Shown piece after piece: positions 1 to 5,377 of a stretch of 15,056 nt of DNA. The number at the start of each line of letters is the position of its first letter. The first letter of the stretch is position 1. The position numbers were made by a program, and so were the translations under genes. The DNA lies in NCBI GenBank assembly GCA_964557545.1, contig CAZLAK010000040.1:1-15056 (forward strand), read 5' to 3'. The stretch is from CAZLAK01 sp964557545. GTDB lineage: Bacteria > Bacillota > Desulfotomaculia > Desulfotomaculales > Pelotomaculaceae. A model generated the notes under the pieces. That model worked only from the letters and a program-made list of their open reading frames with translations, had not been told where the DNA came from and did not search any database.

Positions 1-83
1 TGGTGTCGGAGGCGGGACTTGAACCCGCACGGTTTCCCACACGCCCCTCAAACGTGCGCGTCTGCCTATTCCGCCACTCCGAC
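1..83 (-). tRNA. tRNA-Leu (anticodon GAG), complete with encoded CCA
   Basis: Read on the minus strand from 83, the acceptor stem GTCGGAG pairs with CTCCGAC near the 3' end, followed by discriminator A and an encoded CCA (positions 3-1). The anticodon stem CACGT/GCGTG closes the loop TTGAGGG, giving anticodon GAG, which reads the leucine codons CUC and CUU. A long variable arm (class II) and the T-loop GTTCAAGTC are visible, as expected for tRNA-Leu. The gene ends exactly at the left edge of the window. Folded by eye only. Confidence 0.96.
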
Positions 84-134
84 AAGTTTTTGCGCTTGCC
101 TTTTTGGCTGTTGATTCCCCGGCTTGCAGGTGCT

Positions 135-164
135 ATTATACCAGACATAAGACACTTTGGGCAA
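135..164 (-). promoter_or_regulatory. Sigma-A type promoter of tRNA-Leu
   Basis: On the minus strand there is a perfect -10 TATAAT at 140-135, with TTGCCC at 164-159 as -35 box and an 18-base spacer. It lies about 50 bases upstream of the mature tRNA 5' end, a suitable distance for a short tRNA precursor. It is the strongest promoter-like element in the gap 84-245. The plus-strand gene at 246 must be transcribed from the same region, but I find only a weak candidate for it (TTGGGC 157-162, TAAATT 179-184). Confidence 0.65.
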
Positions 165-245
165 GTACGAACAGCGGTTAAATTTATGGAATTACAGATT
201 TATGACACAGTATTTTACAAAATTATTGCGAGAGGGGTTAAAATC

Positions 246-1004
246 TTGTATCCCCAGACTCACGTTTATTTTGCTGAAATGATCTTGGAGTGTCAGGGTG
301 ACGATGTTACCTTGGGAAGCGTTCTGCCCGACATGCTGACGGGCAGTGTTTTTGATCACTTGGAAGCCCATTCCAAGGCACTGGACGTCTTTAATTATTT
401 ACAGAGAGAAAGGAGTCTTTTAGGTTTTGGGCTGGCAGCAGTGACGCACGGTTTTGTCCCCAAAGGGCTGGATTACTACGGGGACGAAAAGTATTTGCAC
501 TTTGAGAAGGGGTACTGCTTTGAAAAGGCCAGGGCGCTCATCGAGGAAACAGTGGAAGCCTGCCGGATACCCCCGGAGATGGGCTGGTGGAAAGCGCACA
601 ACATAATTGAAATGGGGGTTGAGCTTTTGGTAAGCGAGCGGGGGGCTTACGGCGAAAAAATAAAGAAGGCATTTTTTAACGACGGGCTGGTTTTGGAAAT
701 TGAAAATAAGCTCGTTTATGCGCTGAAAAAACCTGATATCGGTTATGCCCGCAGGGTGAGGAAGTTCGCCGAGGTGGTGGAGTTGGACGTTGCCACGCCC
801 GCTTCTCTGGCCGCAAAATACCGCCTGCAGATGCTGTACAGGCACCGTGTAGAAATAGACACAGCGGGAGTGGCCCGTTTAATAGAGAAGGCCAAAAACA
901 TCGTAGCCGCCGATATAGACGAATTTTTCCGCCATGCCTCGGTTTTAGTAGCAGAAAACTTAAAAGAGATAGGCATATTTGATGTAGCAAAGACCCCGGC
1001 TTAA
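246..1004 (+). CDS. Zinc-dependent phospholipase C-like / metal-dependent hydrolase (PF00882-type)
   Basis: A 252-residue soluble protein. The start chosen is TTG at 246: AGAGGGG lies 8 bases upstream, and the protein then begins with the family-like MYPQTHVYFAE. The frame is open further upstream, even through the tRNA, but that has no ribosome site and an implausible sequence. Likely metal ligands, by resemblance to zinc-dependent PLC proteins, are H6 (PQTH), D29 (LGSVLPD), H42, H68 and D76 (THGFVPKGLDYYGD) and H118 (AHNIIEMGVE). The family binds zinc through His and Asp and includes phospholipases C, but many small bacterial members have no known substrate. No signal peptide is seen, so the protein is probably cytoplasmic and a secreted toxin-like role is unlikely. 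It stands alone between tRNA-Leu and the convergent pssA. The family call is fairly sure; the substrate is unknown. Confidence 0.72.
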   Translation: MYPQTHVYFAEMILECQGDDVTLGSVLPDMLTGSVFDHLEAHSKALDVFNYLQRERSLLGFGLAAVTHGFVPKGLDYYGDEKYLHFEKGYCFEKARALIEETVEACRIPPEMGWWKAHNIIEMGVELLVSERGAYGEKIKKAFFNDGLVLEIENKLVYALKKPDIGYARRVRKFAEVVELDVATPASLAAKYRLQMLYRHRVEIDTAGVARLIEKAKNIVAADIDEFFRHASVLVAENLKEIGIFDVAKTPA

Positions 1005-1030
1005 ATTTTTTGCAGGCTTAGTTATTATTT

Positions 1031-1060
1031 GGTTATTTCGCTGTTTAACCGGCTTTTTTT
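1031..1060 (+). terminator. Possible rho-independent terminator after the phospholipase-like gene
   Basis: GGTTA (1031-1035) can pair with TAACC (1046-1050) around a 10-base loop, and GGC plus seven T follow. The 5-bp stem is short and the loop large, so this is weak. The position, 26 bases after the stop codon and between two convergent genes, fits. The rest of the gap (1005-1119) shows nothing else I can name. Confidence 0.35.
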
Positions 1061-1119
1061 AAAATAATTGTGCTTGGTAAGTCGATACCCGTGCCTGTTC
1101 TGCCTGCATTGGCTGTTTT

Positions 1120-1629
1120 CTATAACTTAGGAATGCGCACGGTACTCACCATAGCTGCCGAGAGAAAGAGGCTTAAAACCAGGGTGATCGGCGGGCTTTT
1201 AACAATAACGGCGGCTGCTGCCAGAATGGAACCGGCCACCGTGATGGGCAGCCCCTGGTAGTAAGAGCCTCCCCCCGAAGTATTAAACCTCGCCAGTCTG
1301 AAAGCGCCGCACAAAATAAACAGGGCAAAACATAAAAAGCCGAGCGGCGCCGGCGAGTGCCACTTGTTAACAGCCGTGCTGTAGGTGAGGGTTGCAGGCG
1401 CCACTCCAAAAGAGACAAGGTCGGCCAGTGAATCGAATTCTTTGCCGAAGGCGGAAGAGCAACAGCAGCGCCGGGCTATAGAACCGTCTGCCCTGTCGAA
1501 GAAAGCGGCTAAAAGCACCAGGACGGCAGCGATCTTGGGGCTGTGGTTTATCACAGCAATAAGGGCCGAACTGCCCAAAATTAGATTGGCAGCTGTAAAA
1601 AAATGGGGTATTACACCTAGTCTAGACAT
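1120..1629 (-). CDS. pssA: CDP-diacylglycerol--serine O-phosphatidyltransferase
   Basis: A 169-residue integral membrane enzyme that transfers a phosphatidyl group from CDP-diacylglycerol to serine, giving phosphatidylserine, the substrate of the Psd encoded just upstream. The CDP-alcohol phosphotransferase signature DG-x2-AR-x8-G-x3-D-x3-D is complete (DGSIAR, then GKEFDSLAD). The flanking SLADLVSFGVAPA is typical of the Gram-positive PssA class. Hydrophobic stretches cover most of the rest, and the length suits the small PssA type. The ATG start lies inside the end of psd (8-base overlap) with AAGGAG 7 bases upstream, implying translational coupling. An oddity is three consecutive cysteines (RRCCCSS) in the x8 part of the signature. 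Identification is firm. Confidence 0.93.
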   Translation of the reverse strand: MSRLGVIPHFFTAANLILGSSALIAVINHSPKIAAVLVLLAAFFDRADGSIARRCCCSSAFGKEFDSLADLVSFGVAPATLTYSTAVNKWHSPAPLGFLCFALFILCGAFRLARFNTSGGGSYYQGLPITVAGSILAAAAVIVKSPPITLVLSLFLSAAMVSTVRIPKL

Positions 1630-2314
1630 TAGCCATCTCCTTTTTGTCTGCTGGTGAAAAGGTGGCCAGCACTGTTGTTCCCGCCTTCACTCTGTCACCT
1701 TTTTTAACTAGCAGGTGAGCATCGGCGGGCAAGTATACTTCCGTGCCCGAACCGAACTTTATAATACCTATGATTTCCCCTTTTTTGACTTTTTCGCCTT
1801 CGGCCACCCAGCACTTTATCCTGCGGGCGAGCAAGCCGGCTATCTGGCAGACCAGGACTTTAATTTCCTGCCCTTCAATTCCGATGTAGTTTTTTTCATT
1901 TAATTCACATGCGCCTTTAACGTTAGCGGCTAAGTGTCTGCCGGGGCAGTAGAACCTGTAGACCACCTCCCCGTCAATAGGGGAGCGGTTAAAATGGACA
2001 TTTAAGAGGGATAAAAATATCCTTACGCGTTTTGTTTTTTTTAGGAGGAACTTGTCCTCAAACACTTCGTCAACTTCCAGAACAACCCCGTCGGCAGGGG
2101 ATAAAAAGGTGCCGCTGCCGGCGGGTATTTCTCTTTTGGGATTGCGGAAAAAAAACAGGACAAAGCAAATTGCCAGACCCGGCAGCACAGCCATCGGAGG
2201 AAAAACCCTGTAAAAAAGCGCTGCCAGCGCGACCAAAGCCAGGATGTAGTGCCAGGTCAGCCGGACGGTTAAGGCAAGGCGGCCAAACGGAGTGTCGGAA
2301 TAATTTACTGCCAC
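1622..2314 (-). CDS. psd: Phosphatidylserine decarboxylase proenzyme
   Basis: A 230-residue pyruvoyl-dependent enzyme that decarboxylates phosphatidylserine to phosphatidylethanolamine at the membrane. Two adjacent hydrophobic segments (about residues 20-56) sit near the N-terminus. SPADG (72-76) and NVHFNRSP (105-112) carry the Asp and His of the self-cleavage machinery, and FGSGTEVYLP (187-196) holds the Gly188-Ser189 bond where the proenzyme is expected to split into beta and alpha chains, Ser189 becoming the pyruvoyl group. The short form matches the Bacillus/archaeal type, not the longer E. coli type. The start is GTG at 2314, with AAAGGGG 11 bases upstream; an in-frame upstream TTG at 2410 has no ribosome site. 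It is followed by the overlapping pssA, so the two steps of PE synthesis are encoded together. Confidence 0.93.
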   Translation of the reverse strand: MAVNYSDTPFGRLALTVRLTWHYILALVALAALFYRVFPPMAVLPGLAICFVLFFFRNPKREIPAGSGTFLSPADGVVLEVDEVFEDKFLLKKTKRVRIFLSLLNVHFNRSPIDGEVVYRFYCPGRHLAANVKGACELNEKNYIGIEGQEIKVLVCQIAGLLARRIKCWVAEGEKVKKGEIIGIIKFGSGTEVYLPADAHLLVKKGDRVKAGTTVLATFSPADKKEMANV

Positions 2315-2376
2315 TTGTATTATTGCCCCTTTGGCAAAATTAATAGTCAATTCTAATGATTTTAAACATCTACATA

Positions 2377-2405
2377 ATAATAACTTCTCTCCTTTGGTGT
2401 TGCAA
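2377..2405 (-). promoter_or_regulatory. Candidate promoter for psd-pssA
   Basis: In the 200-base gap between the transglycosylase gene and psd, the minus strand carries TTGCAA (2405-2400), a 17-base spacer and TATTAT (2382-2377). The boxes match the sigma-A consensus at 4 of 6 and 5 of 6 positions, and transcription would start about 55 bases before psd. No convincing terminator is seen after the transglycosylase gene; GGCTT/AAGCC around 2466-2487 forms only a 5-bp stem without a T-run. Nothing else is recognisable in this gap. Confidence 0.4.
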
Positions 2406-2514
2406 GACAAACATCAAAGCGAGAGCAGAAAATAGGTTTTTATTTTTAAGATTTCGTTTGTATTTGGCTTTCTTTTACGGGGAAGCCGCAAAACCAACCC
2501 TGCTTATAGATAGT

Positions 2515-3072
2515 TTAGCCGGCGTAAAGGTGCCGGTAAACCTGGTAGTAAAACAGGACTTTTTTTACGTAGCGGCGCGTTTCTGGAAAAGGGATTTCTT
2601 CAATGCTGCCCGCGCCATTTATCTGGCGGCTGGCAAGCCACGCCTGCACGTTGCCGCGGCCGCCGTTGTAAGCGGCGAGCACGAGCATGGTATTGCCGTG
2701 GAATTCGCGGCTTAGGTCGGATATGTACCAGGCGGCGTACTTTATACTTGTGTCTGGCTCAAAAAGGTCCTCGCTCGTGTAATTTTCGTCGCCCAGTTTT
2801 TCTGCTATCCACTGGCCTGTTTCCGGCATGATCTGCATAAGCCCCAGCGCCCCTTTAGGTGAGGCGGCGCGCGGGTTAAAGTTGCTCTCCGCTTTCATCA
2901 CGGCTGCCAGCAAAAAAGGGTCTACAGAAAAAGTGCCCGCGTAAGAAAAGACGAGCTCCCGGTAGGGAAACGGGTAAAAAAAGCGGCCAATTTCCCGGTA
3001 ATAATTAAAAAAAATGACTGCCAGAAAAAGAAAAAAGATAATTACTCGGATTTTTTTTCTTGTCACGGGCAT
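2515..3072 (-). CDS. Membrane-anchored lytic transglycosylase (SLT family)
   Basis: A 185-residue enzyme predicted to cleave the glycan strands of peptidoglycan, giving 1,6-anhydro ends. An N-terminal hydrophobic segment (about residues 9-23) after a basic MPVTRKKIR start should anchor it outside the membrane. The goose-lysozyme-like catalytic domain follows: catalytic Glu62 in KAESNFNPRA, GALGLMQIMP (74-83), and a later AAYNGG motif. The layout resembles short YjbJ/SLT proteins of Firmicutes. ATG at 3072 is used; only AAGAG sits close by (3 bases away), so GTG two codons later (3066) is an alternative with spacing 9. It lies between coaE and psd on the same strand and may serve wall turnover in growth or sporulation; which is not shown. 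Confidence 0.87.
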   Translation of the reverse strand: MPVTRKKIRVIIFFLFLAVIFFNYYREIGRFFYPFPYRELVFSYAGTFSVDPFLLAAVMKAESNFNPRAASPKGALGLMQIMPETGQWIAEKLGDENYTSEDLFEPDTSIKYAAWYISDLSREFHGNTMLVLAAYNGGRGNVQAWLASRQINGAGSIEEIPFPETRRYVKKVLFYYQVYRHLYAG

Positions 3073-3077
3073 GTACT

Positions 3078-3106
3078 CTTATACCACTTCCGCCCGGTGT
3101 GCACAA
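3078..3106 (-). promoter_or_regulatory. Candidate promoter very close to the transglycosylase start
   Basis: On the minus strand, TTGTGC (3106-3101) is followed after exactly 17 bases by TATAAG (3083-3078), a good sigma-A spacing with a near-consensus -10. The -10 ends only five bases before the ATG at 3072, so transcription would begin at or next to the start codon. This would make a leaderless message, unless the match is fortuitous. The gap 3073-3144 otherwise holds no clear signal. Confidence 0.35.
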
Positions 3107-3144
3107 AACGCCGCACCGTTTGTTTTGCTATTACGATGTTATAT

Positions 3145-3789
3145 TCATTCTTTAAATTTTTCATTCCCTACGCCGGCACAGGATTTTAAAAAGTCCCTCC
3201 AGTGTTTTTCCACTTGTTCTAAAGTGTAGGAAAGGCTTTTGCTGTTGTCAATAACGCGCGTGGCGTATTTAAGCTTGTCCTCTTGGGGCATTTGCGTGCC
3301 GAGCCGCTTTCGGACCTCGTTTAAACTCGTGCGGTCGCGGGCGGCAGCCCTTTGCAAGAGTGAATTCTCCTCCACTTTTATCACCCAGACTTCGTCTACG
3401 TACCGGTGAAGGCCGGTTTCAATCAGCAGGGGGGCATCTATGACCAGGGCCGGCTCACCGGTTTGGGAGTGTGTTTTTGACCTGTGTTTTTCTATTTCCC
3501 GCTTTATGACGGCGGTTATGCGGGGGTGGGTGATGGCGTTGAGCCGGGCTAAAGCTCCGGGGTCACTGAAGACGGCTTCGGCCATTTTTTGGCGGTTTAG
3601 GCTTCCGTCGCTGTTTATAAAGCCGGGGCCAAAAACCCGGGCAATTTCCCTTAAGGCTTCACTGCCCGGCTCAACTACTTCCCGGGCTATTTGATCGGCG
3701 TCGACTACTCTGGCCCCGAGTTTTTGCAAGTGGCGGGCAACGGTGCTTTTGCCGCTGCCTATGCTGCCGGTAAGACCGATGACTGGCAT
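3145..3789 (-). CDS. coaE: Dephospho-CoA kinase
   Basis: A 214-residue cytoplasmic kinase that phosphorylates the 3'-hydroxyl of dephospho-CoA with ATP, the last step of coenzyme A synthesis. The P-loop is at the very N-terminus (GLTGSIGSGKST, residues 5-16). Further family motifs are VVDADQIAREVV and PLLIETGL, with the VWVIKV strand following. The start is ATG at 3789, with GGAGG 6 bases upstream. An extended frame to 3888 overlaps ytaF and lacks family similarity. It begins 14 bases after the end of ytaF, so the two are probably co-transcribed, in the same order as in Bacillus. Identification is firm. Confidence 0.95.
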   Translation of the reverse strand: MPVIGLTGSIGSGKSTVARHLQKLGARVVDADQIAREVVEPGSEALREIARVFGPGFINSDGSLNRQKMAEAVFSDPGALARLNAITHPRITAVIKREIEKHRSKTHSQTGEPALVIDAPLLIETGLHRYVDEVWVIKVEENSLLQRAAARDRTSLNEVRKRLGTQMPQEDKLKYATRVIDNSKSLSYTLEQVEKHWRDFLKSCAGVGNEKFKE

Positions 3790-3803
3790 TGTATGCCTCC
3801 GTT

Positions 3804-4457
3804 TTAGCGATAAATTTTTATTACACCCATTATCATGAGGATAATTCCGGGCAGCAAAGAAAAATGCCTGCCCGGCGCCGCTTTGCAAAAAGCGCGCCCT
3901 GTGTATATACCCAAAAGCGCCAGGGTGAAATGACCGGCACCCACCACGAGGACAGTGGCAGGGATAGAAAAGCCGAGCAGGGAAAAGGCAAAACCCGCTC
4001 CCAAGGCGTCCAAAGCCAGGGCCAGGCCGAGGAGCAGGGCTTCGCGCGGCTGGATAATGCCGGAACTGTCCAGGTCTGCCCGCTCTGGCTCTTTTAGGAC
4101 TTGGACGGCTAGCCCTAAAGGGCGGATGCGGAGCTGCAGCACTTTTCCCTGCGCTTTAGGCGCAGGGCGTTTTGGCGGCACACTTTCCCCTTTTTCCCGG
4201 CGGGACTGGGCCAAAACCCAAAAGCCTATTGACACCAGGATAAGGCCGCCCAGCCGGCGGGCAAAGGCGACCGGCAAAACGGCTGTAACCGCCTCGCCTC
4301 CCAGCATGGATACGGCAACGGCGGCCATAGAGACGGCGCTTATGATGAAGAGCGACGGTACCGGGACAACGATCCGGCGCGCCCCGTAAGCCAGCCCTGC
4401 GGTAAAGGAATCCAAATTGAGGGCGAGGGCAAAGAGAAGGTACGAAAGAAACTTCAC
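3804..4457 (-). CDS. ytaF: Sporulation membrane protein YtaF (MntP-like)
   Basis: A 217-residue polytopic membrane protein with about six hydrophobic segments in two halves separated by a charged linker (about residues 85-130). Each half carries a related acidic motif: ALNLDSFTAG near the N-terminus and ALALDALGAG in the second half, the internal duplication typical of the MntP/YtaF family. MntP exports manganese; YtaF is annotated as a sporulation membrane protein with no defined transport activity, so ion transport here is inference. Placement between mutM and coaE is the standard Firmicutes order and supports the name. The start chosen is GTG at 4457 (GGGGAGG about 10 bases upstream, family-like N-terminus). 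ATG at 4490, with AAAGGAG 10 bases upstream, is a real alternative adding 11 residues. Confidence 0.85.
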   Translation of the reverse strand: MKFLSYLLFALALNLDSFTAGLAYGARRIVVPVPSLFIISAVSMAAVAVSMLGGEAVTAVLPVAFARRLGGLILVSIGFWVLAQSRREKGESVPPKRPAPKAQGKVLQLRIRPLGLAVQVLKEPERADLDSSGIIQPREALLLGLALALDALGAGFAFSLLGFSIPATVLVVGAGHFTLALLGIYTGRAFCKAAPGRHFSLLPGIILMIMGVIKIYR

Positions 4458-4543
4458 CGCTTTTCCGCCTCCCCGGCAAAGTGGCCGCATTTTTCTGCGG
4501 CTCCTTTTAATCTATGGAGGCGGGCGGCGGTTGGTTACTGTCT

Positions 4544-5371
4544 TTAGCCGCGCTGGCAGGCGGGGCAGAAGCAGGAGCTGCGCCCGGCTATTTTTTTCCT
4601 GGCGATAATTGTCCCGCAGTTAGGGCAGTTCTTACCTTCCCGGCCGTAAACCCTTAAGAAATGCTGGTAGCTGCCCGCAGCACCGCAGGCGTCGGCGTAG
4701 TCGCGGACAGTCGTGCCGCGGTGAGCAATTCCTTCCCTCAACACCTCCACAATGGCGCGGGCCAGCCTCTCGACCTCCTCCGGGCTAAGAGAACTGGCCG
4801 GCCGCCAGGGGGCAATGCCGGAGGCAAAAAGCGCTTCGTCGGTGTAAATATTGCCCAGGCCGGCGACGGTTTTCTGGTCCAGCAGCACGGCTTTAACGGC
4901 AGCATTTCTCTTTTTCAGCGCCGATGTCAAATAAGCGGCGGAAAAACTTTCCGAAAGCGGCTCTGGGCCCAGTGAGCAAAATCCGGCCAGTCCGGCAAGC
5001 GATTCCCGTGGCAAAAGCCAGACGCGCCCAAACTTCCTGGGGTCGTCAAAGAAGAGCTGGCCGCCGCCGAGAAAGTAAAAGGCGAGGCGCGTGTGTTTTG
5101 TGAGGGGTGTGCTGCCGGGCGTGTACAGGAGCCTGCCGGTCATACCCAGGTGGGTGACGAGGGCAAGCCCCCCGCCCAGTTCCCACACCAGGTACTTGCC
5201 GCGCCTTTCCATATTTACGATTTTCTTTGATTTCACGGCGTGTTTAAATTCCTCGGGTGCAGGGCGGGCAATGGATTGGGGGCAGAAAATCTCCGTTTCT
5301 TTAATAGCCGCACCGTAAAGCTTTGGCCAAAGGCTTTTAAGAACGGTTTCTACTTCTGGCAGTTCCGGCAA
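4544..5371 (-). CDS. mutM: Formamidopyrimidine-DNA glycosylase (Fpg)
   Basis: A 275-residue bifunctional DNA repair enzyme that excises 8-oxoguanine and formamidopyrimidines and cuts the abasic strand by beta/delta elimination. The N-terminus MPELPEVETV supplies the catalytic Pro2 and Glu3, Lys59 in RRGKYL matches the conserved beta-hairpin lysine, and the helix-two-turn-helix region has GLGNIYTDEALF. The C-terminal zinc finger is intact: C249-x2-C252-x16-C269-x2-C272. The start is TTG at 5371, with GGGTGA overlapping the polA stop as a probable ribosome site; only 6 bases separate it from polA, so the genes are co-transcribed. All key residues are present and the length is normal. Confidence 0.97.
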   Translation of the reverse strand: MPELPEVETVLKSLWPKLYGAAIKETEIFCPQSIARPAPEEFKHAVKSKKIVNMERRGKYLVWELGGGLALVTHLGMTGRLLYTPGSTPLTKHTRLAFYFLGGGQLFFDDPRKFGRVWLLPRESLAGLAGFCSLGPEPLSESFSAAYLTSALKKRNAAVKAVLLDQKTVAGLGNIYTDEALFASGIAPWRPASSLSPEEVERLARAIVEVLREGIAHRGTTVRDYADACGAAGSYQHFLRVYGREGKNCPNCGTIIARKKIAGRSSCFCPACQRG

Positions 5372-5377
5372 GGCTTT

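Noticed and set aside
3..245. Open frame extending the phospholipase-like gene through the tRNA-Leu region
   Set aside because: It runs antisense through a complete tRNA and lacks a ribosome site; the TTG at 246 with AGAGGGG gives a family-like N-terminus.
2406..2514. Possible terminator or regulatory RNA in the psd upstream gap
   Set aside because: Only a 5-bp stem (GGCTT/AAGCC) without a T-run is present; no riboswitch or T-box signature is visible.
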